Shown: positions 26,985-36,696, numbered from the stretch's first letter. The stretch: 64,000 nt of DNA from an uncultured Sutterella sp. (GCA_958347955.1 CATVXH010000001.1:1-64000); one strand, 5' to 3'. Translations and numbers: made by a program. The notes: a model not told the origin generated them from the sequence alone.

Positions 26985-28382
26985 TTAGAAGAAGCCGACA
27001 TCGACTTCAAATAAACGTTCAATGCGCTGGATGACTTTTTTATTTGGAACAAACAAGATTAAATGGTCATCATCCATTACTGTCAAATCTGGTTCAGCCA
27101 TTAAAACATCTGCCTCATCGCCTTCACCTCTGACAATGGCTCCGACGGAAACTCCTCTAGGAAAGGGGATGTCTTTGAGGGCTTTACCAACAACTTTTGA
27201 GCTTTTTTTAGTTCCGTGGGCGATGATCTCCAAAGCTTCAGCTTTGTCCTGATAAAGTTCTTGAGCATTCACAACGTCCCCGTAACGAATGTGGCGTAAA
27301 AGTTCACCGAGTGAAGCTTGAGTCGGAGAAACCGTTACATCCACCTCCGTGCCGCGAACGAGGTCGGAATACACTTGATTTTCCAATAAAACAATACTGC
27401 GTTTCGCACCTAGCCGTTTGGCTAGCAATGCAGTCATAATGTTGATTTCATCGTTATTGGAGAGGGCTACGACCACATCTGCGTGGTCAATCCCTTCCTG
27501 CATTAGCGCATGAGTGTCGTCATGTTTGACTAAGGAGACCGAGACCTTGCTGCTGCTCAGGCGATTTGAAAGGTCGGCAGCAACTTCTTCTTTGCCTTCG
27601 AAGATTTTGATGCGTCTTTTTGATCTCGTTGGTTCTAACTTATCAGTTAACAGTGCGGAGAGCTCTCCACCGTTGATCATTACAATGTTTTCTGCTTTTT
27701 CAAATGGGTGGAGGGCTTCAATAACGGATTCGGCGCAATCACTGGCCACTAATACAGTAATTTCGTCATCTGCCTCTATTACAGTGTCATTGCGGCATTC
27801 TAGGCGGCGATTGCGCCTGTAAATCGACACAAATCGCATTTTAGCGTTAGGTAGTAGCTTAAAAGCGTCTTCCAAAGTTTTGCCAAATAACGGAGCATCT
27901 TTGATGCAATTAACTGTAAAAAGAGTCAATTTGTCATCGGCAAAATTGAGTACCTGTTGAGCGGCCGGGAAGGTAATAAGTTTAGAAAACTGGGTGGCCA
28001 AAGCCTCTTCTGGCCAAATGACACTGGTAGCGCGAAATCCCTCATCTCCCAGAATTCTGGGGTAGTGTCTCAATTCGCTGTCTCGGACACGAGCTATTCG
28101 CATAGGAATGTTGAAAATTTGAGCTGCAAGTGTACAAGCAACTAAATTGGTTTCATCACTAGCTGTTAAGGCGATCAACAGGTCAGAGTCCATAGCGCCG
28201 GCACTGCTCAGAACCGAAGGGGAACTGGCATTACCGACGATTCCTCTGAGGTCGAAGCGCTCCTGCATTTGAGCAATGCGATCGGCAGACTCATCCACAA
28301 TAGTGATGTCATTGGCATCACTAACAAGATTCTCTGCGACTGAACGGCCGACACGGCCGGCCCCCAAAATCAAAATTTTCAT
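26985..28382 (-). CDS. trkA: Trk potassium uptake system regulator TrkA
   Basis: This 465-residue peripheral protein has two tandem RCK modules. Each Rossmann half has a dinucleotide motif: GAGRVGRSVAENL at residues 7-19 and a less standard second one near 232. TrkA_C domains end each half (about 145-225 and 370-460). It binds NAD(H)/ATP and gates TrkH. It lies between ntrX and trkH, so K+ uptake may be co-regulated with the NtrYX system. Confidence 0.94.
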   Translation of the reverse strand: MKILILGAGRVGRSVAENLVSDANDITIVDESADRIAQMQERFDLRGIVGNASSPSVLSSAGAMDSDLLIALTASDETNLVACTLAAQIFNIPMRIARVRDSELRHYPRILGDEGFRATSVIWPEEALATQFSKLITFPAAQQVLNFADDKLTLFTVNCIKDAPLFGKTLEDAFKLLPNAKMRFVSIYRRNRRLECRNDTVIEADDEITVLVASDCAESVIEALHPFEKAENIVMINGGELSALLTDKLEPTRSKRRIKIFEGKEEVAADLSNRLSSSKVSVSLVKHDDTHALMQEGIDHADVVVALSNNDEINIMTALLAKRLGAKRSIVLLENQVYSDLVRGTEVDVTVSPTQASLGELLRHIRYGDVVNAQELYQDKAEALEIIAHGTKKSSKVVGKALKDIPFPRGVSVGAIVRGEGDEADVLMAEPDLTVMDDDHLILFVPNKKVIQRIERLFEVDVGFF

Positions 28383-28429
28383 AAATTACGGTGCGAATAT
28401 AAAACCGGCATCTCATTGAAAATAATAAA

Positions 28430-29077
28430 TTAGTTATCGTCTTTCGACCATTCAATACCTAATTGTCGCAATTTTCTATAAAGATGGGTTCGCTCAAGTT
28501 GCGCCTTGGCAGCCACACGTGTCATGCTATAGTTCTCCTGCTCTAGCAGATGCGTGAAATAGGCGCGTTCAAATTGATCTCGAGCCTCTCTCAGAGGAAG
28601 TGAAAAATCAATCTGATTGCCCAAGGCTTCCACATGAGTTTCTTGTAGTTTTTTTTCAGATTGAGAAGTCGGATTGTTTTTTGGGTGAGCAGAGGCCGTA
28701 CGCTCCATCGTTTGCTTGGCTGCCAGTGCGGCACGCAACGCTTCTGTAAGCGTCTTAATGGACGTTGGTTTTTCAAGGAATGAGTAAGCGCCAAATTTGG
28801 TCGCTTCAACAGCCATGTCAATGTTGGCATGACCCGACATCATAATGATCGGACAGGGCAACGGTCCTTGAGAGGCCCACTCTTTCAGCAACGACATGCC
28901 ATCAGTGTCAGGCATCCAAATATCGAGCAGAATTACGTCCGGTGCGCAAGTGAGCAAGGCACGACGTGCCTCGACACTATTAGCCGCAACGTTAACGGTA
29001 TAGCCCTCATCGGAGAGAATCTCGCTAAAAAGCTCGCGGATACCAACTTCGTCATCTACAACAAGAACGTTTGCCAT
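28430..29077 (-). CDS. ntrX: NtrX-like response regulator lacking the sigma-54 AAA+ domain
   Basis: This 215-residue regulator has a receiver domain (1-120) with phosphorylation site Asp52 in ILLDIWMPD, the acidic pair DDE at the start and the conserved Lys in EKPTS. A linker follows, then a Fis-type helix-turn-helix (about 165-210: NYSMTRVAAKAQLERTHLYRKLRQLGI). The central AAA+ sigma-54 activation domain of classical NtrX is absent, and the gene is about 240 residues shorter. Fis-type DNA binding remains, so it can bind DNA but not drive sigma-54 promoters directly. The partner kinase ntrY lies just upstream. Confidence 0.92.
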   Translation of the reverse strand: MANVLVVDDEVGIRELFSEILSDEGYTVNVAANSVEARRALLTCAPDVILLDIWMPDTDGMSLLKEWASQGPLPCPIIMMSGHANIDMAVEATKFGAYSFLEKPTSIKTLTEALRAALAAKQTMERTASAHPKNNPTSQSEKKLQETHVEALGNQIDFSLPLREARDQFERAYFTHLLEQENYSMTRVAAKAQLERTHLYRKLRQLGIEWSKDDN

Positions 29078-29106
29078 TTAAAAAACTTAAGTCTGAGAAT
29101 AAAAAA

Positions 29107-31260
29107 TCAGGCTAAATTGACAAAACCAATCGTAACTATAGCACCATTTGGTTTTTGGTCTTGGGAACTTATTCGGTTCGCCAATTTAATCCAACCGCCA
29201 TGTTCTTCAATAATCTTTTTGACCATGGGTAAACCAAGACCGGTACCAGTTTCTTTGGTTGTAATGTAGGGTTCAAAAGCATGGTCCAAAATTTGATCAC
29301 TGAATCCAGGACCGTTGTCCGCAATAGTCAAGATTACGGATCTTGCTTTGCCATCGCGTTCCGAATGAGTTGATATTTCGATTTTACAATCATTATCGGG
29401 TTTGCTTGCTTCTTTGGCATTTGAAAGCAGATTATGCAGAACTTGCAACAACTGAGCCCGATCAGCTAATAAAAGCGGGAGATGATCTTCCAGGGACAAA
29501 GACACATATCCACCCGCCTGACGATATAAAAGTGCGACATCATCAAGAAGATCGTTTAAATTTAACGGGCGCAATGTAGGTTTGGGTAATTTGGCGTAGT
29601 CTCGAAAATCATTGACCATTTGTTTAATTGAAGAGACTTGTTCAACGATGGTGTTGGTGTAACGATCAAGGAGCACCACATCTTCTTCAGGTAAGTGTTT
29701 GGCCAGTTTAATTTGCATTCGTTCTGCGGCAAGTTGAATTGGGGTGAGAGGATTTTTAATTTCGTGTGCCATGCGTCTGGCAACCTCACCCCAGGCAATG
29801 ACTCGCTGTGCGGCCACCGCCTGAGTCATGTCGTCAATAACCACCAAATACCCCGGACCATCGTTCAATGGCACTGAAGAAGTGCGAATCATTAGTGTTA
29901 AGGGCTCCTTTTTACCGTCAACCAATAGGGAGGCATTTTCCTGTTTGACGGTTCGAGAATTTTCTGACAGCATCGGCAGAATCAACTCGGCAAGAGTTGG
30001 GTTGGCTTCCTTAAGCAATACGCCGACCTGTAACACACTATTGCCTAAGATTTTGACTGCTCCCATATTGGCAGATCGCAGCCGCTTCATATGGTCTAAG
30101 ACGATAATACCGTTGGAGAGGTTTTCTAAAATACGTTCACGAAAAATATTAGATTGCTCTAATTTTTCACGCCGACTCTCGAGAGTATCCATGGCATCAT
30201 TGACTTGTCGGACCATCACGTTAAAAGCGCGAGTCAGTTCATTGATTTCATCAGCGCCCGTAAATTCCTTAATTGGTTGGAAATGACCTCCGGTTACTCG
30301 CCGTGTACCTTCGGCTAGTTGTCGGATTGGTGCGGTCATACGGCTAGCAAAGGAAAACGCAGCTAGCACAGAACAAAGTACAGCAAGAAGCAAACTCAGC
30401 ACCAGTGACCAGTGATAAATTGTTTGTAAACCGCCGCGAGTAAAAATAATTTGCTGATAATCCAAAAGCCCATTGGTGACGGCATTGATATTGCGTGCGA
30501 CAGCAGGAGGTATTTCCATACTTACCTGCAAAAAAAATTCCTCAGATGATGAGTTATTGTGAATAGGAACGATGGTGCGGATCCGTAAAGAGTTAGATTG
30601 CCCCTGTGAGTCAGGTGTTGTCTCTTCCAAATCAGAAAAATATCCCTGATGACGCACGCTCTGAATATCCCGCATAGGAATAACCAGATCAATGGAAGGT
30701 AGAGGTGAACTTTGAGTGATGATTTGGCCGTTTCCGTCAATCAAAAACAGGGTGGCGGAATTAGTCAGATCGCTCATGCGAATGAGTTCGTCACTCATTT
30801 CTCCGAGTGAAATGTTGCTAAGGCGATCAGCAATTGTCCTCGTGGTTACTAATTGGTCATTTTGAATGCGCAACAGTGAGTTCTGAGCCAAGGTGACACC
30901 GGAATCCAAAGCTGTTTCTACACGGGAGTCAACCCCGGAGTCAAAGGCTTGAGAAATTAAGTGTGTGGAAATGGTGTAAATCAGTAAAGAAGGCAACAGG
31001 GCAACAAAAGAGATCACGCAAACCAAAGTTGCCAACATGCGGGAACCAAATTGACGCTGGCGGAATCGTTTGATTAATTTGGAAATTAAAGAAATAACGG
31101 CAATCAATAGGGCCAGGGCAACCAAGGCGTTGATAATGAGTAAAAGAGGGAAGTAAGGTTCTAGTTTATGCGAAGTAGTTCCAGCGGAAGTCAGCAAAAA
31201 AAGCAAAACCACCACAATGGCTAACCCGATGCTCGCTCCGTACCTGAGGCGATATCTCAT
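29107..31260 (-). CDS. ntrY: NtrY-like sensor histidine kinase
   Basis: This 717-residue membrane kinase has two to four N-terminal helices with a periplasmic sensor segment (about 100-275). A HAMP domain near 300-350, a PAS domain, HisKA with the phospho-acceptor in RRMAHEIKNPLTP (about residue 497) and HATPase_c follow. The ATP lid shows DNGPGFSDQ and TGTGLGLPMVKKI. It probably phosphorylates the downstream NtrX. Its start overlaps the DUF4390 stop by four bases. The signal it senses is unknown; redox or nitrogen state is known for relatives. Confidence 0.94.
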   Translation of the reverse strand: MRYRLRYGASIGLAIVVVLLFLLTSAGTTSHKLEPYFPLLLIINALVALALLIAVISLISKLIKRFRQRQFGSRMLATLVCVISFVALLPSLLIYTISTHLISQAFDSGVDSRVETALDSGVTLAQNSLLRIQNDQLVTTRTIADRLSNISLGEMSDELIRMSDLTNSATLFLIDGNGQIITQSSPLPSIDLVIPMRDIQSVRHQGYFSDLEETTPDSQGQSNSLRIRTIVPIHNNSSSEEFFLQVSMEIPPAVARNINAVTNGLLDYQQIIFTRGGLQTIYHWSLVLSLLLAVLCSVLAAFSFASRMTAPIRQLAEGTRRVTGGHFQPIKEFTGADEINELTRAFNVMVRQVNDAMDTLESRREKLEQSNIFRERILENLSNGIIVLDHMKRLRSANMGAVKILGNSVLQVGVLLKEANPTLAELILPMLSENSRTVKQENASLLVDGKKEPLTLMIRTSSVPLNDGPGYLVVIDDMTQAVAAQRVIAWGEVARRMAHEIKNPLTPIQLAAERMQIKLAKHLPEEDVVLLDRYTNTIVEQVSSIKQMVNDFRDYAKLPKPTLRPLNLNDLLDDVALLYRQAGGYVSLSLEDHLPLLLADRAQLLQVLHNLLSNAKEASKPDNDCKIEISTHSERDGKARSVILTIADNGPGFSDQILDHAFEPYITTKETGTGLGLPMVKKIIEEHGGWIKLANRISSQDQKPNGAIVTIGFVNLA

Positions 31261-31856
31261 TGCTGCATATCCTCATCAGGGTGGGTAATGCTACGATCTA
31301 ACACAACCTCATGCCATTCGGAGCGAAGGTCCCAATCATTTTCACCGATGGTTACTTGCATGGGTAATGGTAGCTGCTCCGTGTCCAATCTGATGCGAAC
31401 TTCGGCAACACAATTATTAGGACTTTCAATAATCGGGTTATCAGACACCCGCCAGCCGTGTAAGGATTTAAGGATGGCAAGAGTCTCAGACAGTGAATCA
31501 AAGGATTGTGATAATCCTCCTCGAGATAAACGATACTGGCGGGTCAAAGGACTGTACGACAGTCTAGTCATCAGCGAGGTTTCAACAAGAGGTTTATTGA
31601 CCCAATACCAACGTTCAGATTGGATGGAGAAGTCCGTTACAAAATAAAGAGGAATGCCGCGATTTAAAGCATCTTGAACACTGCGAGGCAGATCAAATTC
31701 GATATTGACATCAAGATATAAACCTGCCGGTTGATAAGCTCGTGAAGATAAGGTGGCGGACATAACAGTAATGTCATTCGCCCACGAAGGGGCAACACTT
31801 CCCAGCCCGATAATTAGGGCCAATATCCAGCTGAAGAAGTGTCTGACCGTGTTCAT
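31257..31856 (-). CDS. DUF4390 family protein, exported
   Basis: This 199-residue protein has a signal peptide ending near SWA-NDIT and then a mainly beta-rich body. DUF4390 proteins sit between rsmB and ntrY in many betaproteobacteria, which matches this locus. The function is unknown; a periplasmic partner for the NtrY sensor is a reasonable guess. The start is eight bases from the rsmB stop and the end overlaps ntrY. Confidence 0.82.
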   Translation of the reverse strand: MNTVRHFFSWILALIIGLGSVAPSWANDITVMSATLSSRAYQPAGLYLDVNIEFDLPRSVQDALNRGIPLYFVTDFSIQSERWYWVNKPLVETSLMTRLSYSPLTRQYRLSRGGLSQSFDSLSETLAILKSLHGWRVSDNPIIESPNNCVAEVRIRLDTEQLPLPMQVTIGENDWDLRSEWHEVVLDRSITHPDEDMQQ

Positions 31857-31863
31857 TAGCTAA

Positions 31864-33171
31864 TTATTCCTTTTTAGTGAGCAATGCATAGAAGAAACCA
31901 TCGTGATTACTTGGCAAATTTTCATCTGTTTCATGCTCTGTCGGAATTAACCTCAGCATGCCGGTAGGCATGAAGGGTGTGGTCTTTAATGCCGCTTGAG
32001 GATGCCGTTTAAGAAAACGTGTTATTTGTTCTGGTCCTTCCTCAGGAAAAAGTGAGCAAACAACGTATAGCAAATCCTTTCCGATGGGTAATTTTCTCCA
32101 AAGAGCCTCTAATAATTTTTCTTGTTTGGAAGATAGTAATTTTATATCTTCCGGTCTTCTTGACCAGACGATATCCGGATGTCGCCTCACAATGCCGGAA
32201 GCTGTACAGGGAGCATCCAGCAAAATAGCATCAAACTCTCCAAGTTGCTGAAGAAGCTTTTCGTCAGCAGCGTCACCAACCGTGATTTTAGCGGTTAAGC
32301 CTAAGCGATCGAGCGTATGTTTTATGCGGGGAGCCCTAAGTGGATCAATTTCCATGGCCGTTACATCAAGGCGATATGTTTCCAATAACTGTGCGGTTTT
32401 ACCACCGGGAGCGGCGCAGGCATCTAATACTTTGTCCCCGGAGTTCAATAGCAAAATGTCTGTTACCAATTGGCTACCAGCGTCTTGAACGGAACAAAAT
32501 CCCTCGTTGAATCCGGGAATCTGTTCAACGGGGCAAGGGGGATCGATGATGACCGCCCAGCGTCCAATTTGTTGGCCGTTGAGACCTTGCTCTTTTAATT
32601 TTTCCAAAAACGCATCAACGCTGATTTTTGCACGGTTAATTCTTAACGTGAGAGGAGGTCGTTTATTTTGTACGCTGAGTATGTTTTCCCAATTTTGGGG
32701 ATAATCATGTCTGATCTTGGAAATCCACCATCCGGGAGCGTTAAAACGAGCATTCAAATTCGTCTTAAAAGCTGCAAGTAATTGAGAGCGGTTACGGAGA
32801 AAATTTCTGAGAACCGCATTGATAAAACCACTTGACCAGGCGGTCTCCGAATCCGCTTTAGCTGCTTCAACTGTCTGATTTACAACAGTAAAGGGCTTTT
32901 CTTTATTTTCCAACAGCAAAGCCAAGGCAATGCTTAGCATGGCTCTGACTTTTGCCTGGGGCGCTTTCTTGATGAGTTTGGTCAACAAGATTTCTACTTG
33001 AGCCCTATGTCTTACCGTTGTATAAAGTAGGCTCTGCACAACCCCTTTAATATCTGTGCGCTGTCCAATTAAGCATTGGCTGAGTGCTTTTTCAAGCGAA
33101 CATGATTCGGTTAGCATTTTTTGCCAACCGACAGCACCTATAGAGATAGCCTGACTGAGGAGAGCGCTCAT
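31864..33171 (-). CDS. rsmB: 16S rRNA (cytosine-967 C5) methyltransferase
   Basis: This 435-residue enzyme methylates C967 of 16S rRNA using S-adenosylmethionine. An N-terminal NusB-like RNA-binding domain (1-140) precedes a Rossmann methyltransferase. SAM motif I is CAAPGGKTAQLLE. The catalytic cysteines lie in DAPCTASGIVRRHPDI and VCSLFPEE. The ATG overlaps the end of fmt by four bases, which is the usual fmt-rsmB arrangement. Confidence 0.95.
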   Translation of the reverse strand: MSALLSQAISIGAVGWQKMLTESCSLEKALSQCLIGQRTDIKGVVQSLLYTTVRHRAQVEILLTKLIKKAPQAKVRAMLSIALALLLENKEKPFTVVNQTVEAAKADSETAWSSGFINAVLRNFLRNRSQLLAAFKTNLNARFNAPGWWISKIRHDYPQNWENILSVQNKRPPLTLRINRAKISVDAFLEKLKEQGLNGQQIGRWAVIIDPPCPVEQIPGFNEGFCSVQDAGSQLVTDILLLNSGDKVLDACAAPGGKTAQLLETYRLDVTAMEIDPLRAPRIKHTLDRLGLTAKITVGDAADEKLLQQLGEFDAILLDAPCTASGIVRRHPDIVWSRRPEDIKLLSSKQEKLLEALWRKLPIGKDLLYVVCSLFPEEGPEQITRFLKRHPQAALKTTPFMPTGMLRLIPTEHETDENLPSNHDGFFYALLTKKE

Positions 33172-34130
33172 TTAAAAAACTCCCCCTTATGGATCGGATA
33201 ACCTTGAAGAAAACTTTGTACGGGCATTTTAGGTTTCCCTGGTCTTTGAAGGACTGTTGCGCGAATAGCTCCCTTGGCGCAGGAAATTGTGATCCCGTCT
33301 TTATCAACAGCGACAACCTCTCCGGGTTGACCGGAAATAGCTTCGCACAGCCGAGCTTCCCAAATTTTGATCATTGTTCCGTTATGTTCGGCAAATGAGG
33401 ATGGGAACGGACAAAAGGCTCGAATTTTCCTTTCAAGCTCGGCGGCTGATAGAGAAAAGTCCATTCGCCCTTCTTCCTTGAGAACTTTGTGCGCGTAGGT
33501 TATTCCCTCTTCAGGTTGTTCAGTGATGCGGATTTCATCAGGGTGCGCTAACAGACGCACCAACATGTCCGCTCCCAACTTCGAAACAGAGTCCGTTAGG
33601 GAAGCGGTTGTCTCGGAGCCATTAAGCGCAAAACTTTCTTGCATGAGCATGGGGCCAGTATCTAGACCGGCATCCATTTTCATCAGTGTCACTCCAAAAT
33701 AAGAATCGCCAGTTTCGATGGCTCGAGTAATGGGGGCGGCACCTCGCCACCGGGGCAATAGACTGGCGTGAATATTGATGCATTTAACTGTATTTTGCGG
33801 GCCGATTCCTTTAGGAATGTCCAATACAGTTTGCGGCAATAACATACCGTAGGCGGCCACTACCATGATGTCGGCATTCTGCGAGGAAAGTAGCTTGTGC
33901 ATGGCGGCAGCTTCTTCCGCATCTTTTTTCGAAGATAGAGTTTTAGGGGTAACTACCTTAATGCCTTTTTCAATGGCTAGAGCTTTTACCGCCGACGGAT
34001 TTAGCTTCATACCGCGTCCGCTTGGTCGATCAGGTTGAGATAACACAAGGCACACTTCGTGTCCAGCACCAATGAGCGCATCAAGCGCACGAGCAGCAAA
34101 AGGAGGAGTTCCGGCAAATATAATTCTCAT
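33168..34130 (-). CDS. fmt: Methionyl-tRNA formyltransferase
   Basis: This 320-residue enzyme formylates the initiator Met-tRNA with 10-formyl-THF. The N-terminal FAGTPPFAARAL and the catalytic region NIHASLLPRWRGAAPI, with the conserved Asn/His, are intact. A C-terminal OB-like domain binds the tRNA. def, its functional partner, lies about 1 kb away rather than adjacent, because a + strand hydrolase gene is interposed. Confidence 0.96.
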   Translation of the reverse strand: MRIIFAGTPPFAARALDALIGAGHEVCLVLSQPDRPSGRGMKLNPSAVKALAIEKGIKVVTPKTLSSKKDAEEAAAMHKLLSSQNADIMVVAAYGMLLPQTVLDIPKGIGPQNTVKCINIHASLLPRWRGAAPITRAIETGDSYFGVTLMKMDAGLDTGPMLMQESFALNGSETTASLTDSVSKLGADMLVRLLAHPDEIRITEQPEEGITYAHKVLKEEGRMDFSLSAAELERKIRAFCPFPSSFAEHNGTMIKIWEARLCEAISGQPGEVVAVDKDGITISCAKGAIRATVLQRPGKPKMPVQSFLQGYPIHKGEFFK

Positions 34131-34244
34131 GTTCTTAATTTTAGTGTGTTCAATTTCAGGTGAGTTTTATTCGGTGGCTTTTTTTGACACCCTTTTAAAA
34201 GTTGTTGGTAAAGCGATACACTTTCCGAAAAGTTGAGGAATTTT

Positions 34245-35144
34245 ATGCAGACATTAAAAACAATTGACAATATCCGCATAGCCTATGAAGTTTTCGGTGA
34301 TGACTCGGCGCCAACCATTTTACTGATCATGGGGTTGGGCATGCCATCGGCAGCTTGGCCGAAAACATTGATTGAACAGTTGGTTCGTCAAGGGTTTAGG
34401 GTCGTTGTTTTTGACAATCGGGACAGCGGTTTGTCGACAAAGCTGGATCAGACAGTTGGATATTTCTCAGTTTTTTCGGCGATTATAAAGACGCTTTTAA
34501 AGCGGCCGGTGGCCGGTTGTTATTCTCTGGAAGACATGGCTGCGGACACGATTTCTGTTCTGGATGAGCTGCAAGTCAAACGAGCCCATGTCATGGGGAT
34601 TTCCATGGGCGCTATGATTGCTCAGGTTTTAGCTTATTTGTACCCTCAAAGAGTCGCCTCTTTGATTTGCTTGATGAGCGCTTCAGGCAATCCCCGTACA
34701 GGCTTTGGCAAATTGCGGGCAATTAGGGGGTTATTGAGTAGCCCCACTCAAAGCAACGATTTGTTTGCTATGAAAAATTATCTGCGCAAAATGTTTAAGG
34801 CAATCGGCTCTCCGCATGCGAGTTATTCCGACGAACAAATCACAACGCTTGCACACTCGATGATAGAAAGTGGTTACAGTCCTGTGTGGGCCAAGCGTCA
34901 ATTATTAGCGATTTTGACTTCAGGTGACCGTTCTAAAAATCTTCGTAGAATTATGGCGCCGACTTTAGTTATTCATGGGCTAGAAGATCCGCTGTTGCCT
35001 GTAAAAGCGGGTGAAGAGGTGGCTCGGTTGATTCCTAATTCAAGAATGATGGTCGTCAGGGGAATGGGGCACGATCTGCCAGATGAAATGATCGGCCAAA
35101 TTGTTCCTGCGGTGGCCAAACATTGCCACCGCTATAAAAGTTAG
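34245..35144 (+). CDS. Alpha/beta-fold hydrolase
   Basis: This 299-residue enzyme has a typical alpha/beta-hydrolase triad. The nucleophile elbow is MGISMGAM (Ser at about 119), the acid is probably Asp in GLEDPLLPV and the base His is in GMGHDLPDE. The oxyanion-hole segment LIMGLGMPSAAW is at about 30-41. I chose ATG 34245, preceded by GAGGA; a TTG at 34233 is less likely. The substrate is unknown. It is the only + strand gene between def and fmt. Confidence 0.88.
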   Translation: MQTLKTIDNIRIAYEVFGDDSAPTILLIMGLGMPSAAWPKTLIEQLVRQGFRVVVFDNRDSGLSTKLDQTVGYFSVFSAIIKTLLKRPVAGCYSLEDMAADTISVLDELQVKRAHVMGISMGAMIAQVLAYLYPQRVASLICLMSASGNPRTGFGKLRAIRGLLSSPTQSNDLFAMKNYLRKMFKAIGSPHASYSDEQITTLAHSMIESGYSPVWAKRQLLAILTSGDRSKNLRRIMAPTLVIHGLEDPLLPVKAGEEVARLIPNSRMMVVRGMGHDLPDEMIGQIVPAVAKHCHRYKS

Positions 35145-35146
35145 TC

Positions 35147-35662
35147 CTATTTTCCTTTTGTCTCCTGGTGGCGGCGTTTTTTGAGTTTGGCGCATGCTCG
35201 ATCGTATTTCAAGCGACTGAGGTGGTCAATAAAAACCGTGCCATCAAGGTGATCTAATTCGTGCTGCAGACAAATGGCCAACAATCCGTCCGCTTTAAGT
35301 TCTTGTTGTTGACCATCGAGATCCAAATATTGAATGGTAATTGAAGCACTGCGCTTAACTTTCTCCCAGATCCCCGGCAGTGAAAGACAGCCTTCTTCAC
35401 CAACTTCCGTTTCCTCGCTGTGCTCCGTGATGATTGGGTTTACCAATGTCAGTAATTGATTTTTTTCTTCACTGACATCAACCACAACCATTCGGATAGG
35501 TTCTCCCACCTGAGGAGCGGCAAGACCAACTCCCGGCGCCTTGTACATGGTTTCCCCCATATCTGTTGCCAATTGACGTATGGAGTCAGTAATTTCAGTA
35601 ATCGGCTGACACTTCATTGCCAAAACAGGATTGGGAAATTGCACAATCGGTAGAATAGCCAC
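35147..35662 (-). CDS. def: Peptide deformylase
   Basis: This 171-residue metalloenzyme removes the formyl group from new proteins. All three family motifs are present: GVGLAAPQ (motif 1), EEGCLSLPG with the metal-binding Cys, and QHELDHLDG with the HExxH ligands and catalytic Glu. It converges on the alpha/beta hydrolase gene with only a two-base gap and diverges from dprA. Confidence 0.96.
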   Translation of the reverse strand: MAILPIVQFPNPVLAMKCQPITEITDSIRQLATDMGETMYKAPGVGLAAPQVGEPIRMVVVDVSEEKNQLLTLVNPIITEHSEETEVGEEGCLSLPGIWEKVKRSASITIQYLDLDGQQQELKADGLLAICLQHELDHLDGTVFIDHLSRLKYDRACAKLKKRRHQETKGK

Positions 35663-35727
35663 GGGAGATCTCCAAAAGAGAAATTTTAGGATCCAGAATT
35701 TTAGCGCAAATACATGGAATTTCTACT

Positions 35728-36591
35728 ATGTCTTTGGAAAATCAAAGAAATTGGTTGCGGTTGGCCCTTTTACAGAAGGTGCAGTTCACGGATGTGTATG
35801 CGTTGCTGAGAACATTCGGGTTGCCAGAAAATATTTTTTCGCAAAATTTGTCTTCCTTGTTAACTGTATTGCCTCAAGAGGCTGCGCTGGAAGTTCATCG
35901 TTCTCCTGAAGAAGAAACCGAAAGAAAGATAAGCAAGGTAATTGATTGGCTCACCAATATCCCGTCTGTTCGCCTTCTGGTTCCAAGTGATGTGGATTTT
36001 CCGAAAAAATTGTTGACGGTTTCTCAGCCACCTTTGGTGGTGCTTGCCGCCGGCGATATTGAATTATTGAAAAAACCAAGTGTTAGTTTGGTGGGGAGCT
36101 CCCATCCAAGCTTGCTGGCGCAATCCACTACACAGTCGTGGGCTCAAGCGTTAATGTCGAAAGATTTAAGTTTGGTTCAGGGAGAGTCAGACGGAATTGA
36201 GAAAATCGGGTTAAAGGCAGCATTACAGTCAAAAAAGCGGTCACTTGTAATTGTTTCTAAAAACCCACTAAAAGATTGTAATTTTGAACAAAAGTTGTCA
36301 TTTATGTGCACTAGAGGTTTGCTGTTAACTTCTTTGGAAAACAATATTGATCCATGGTTGCCGCGTCATAGATTATTGATTGCCTCAACGGATCATTTTG
36401 TTGTCATTGAGGCAAGCATTCGCTCTAAGGTCCTATCGTTGGTTCGTGAGGCCGCTGATGCGGGACGAAACATCATGGCTGTTCCTGGTTCTATTCACTC
36501 TCCCTTGTCTAAGGGTTGTCATAAGCTTATTCGTGAGGGGGCAAGATTGGTGGAATCCGTTGATGATATTTTCAATGAAATTAAAAATTAA
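35728..36591 (+). CDS. dprA: Highly diverged DprA/Smf-like protein
   Basis: This 287-residue protein aligns with DprA, which loads RecA on incoming single-stranded DNA during transformation. It is clear at the C-terminal end of the Rossmann core, with AVPGSIHSPLSKGCHKLI and then an EGARLVE-like strand. The earlier DprA motifs have decayed: the GSR loop reads GSS (123-125), the SGxAxGID loop reads QGESDGIE (151-158), and the FPRRNRIIAG segment reads LPRHRLLIAS. No C-terminal winged helix remains. The frame is open, so it is not a broken gene, but ssDNA-binding residues appear lost. Its role is uncertain. Confidence 0.8.
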   Translation: MSLENQRNWLRLALLQKVQFTDVYALLRTFGLPENIFSQNLSSLLTVLPQEAALEVHRSPEEETERKISKVIDWLTNIPSVRLLVPSDVDFPKKLLTVSQPPLVVLAAGDIELLKKPSVSLVGSSHPSLLAQSTTQSWAQALMSKDLSLVQGESDGIEKIGLKAALQSKKRSLVIVSKNPLKDCNFEQKLSFMCTRGLLLTSLENNIDPWLPRHRLLIASTDHFVVIEASIRSKVLSLVREAADAGRNIMAVPGSIHSPLSKGCHKLIREGARLVESVDDIFNEIKN

Positions 36592-36696
36592 CAGCACTGA
36601 AATAAAAAAATCACTAAAAGCTGTTATTTTCTCTTTTTTTAGTGCTACTCTAAAAAAGCGTGTGGGAAAGCCCACTAAGAGTTGAGTTTGTATCAA

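Noticed and set aside
29828..30286. 152-residue + strand frame within ntrY
   Set aside because: Antisense shadow of a kinase with clear motifs.
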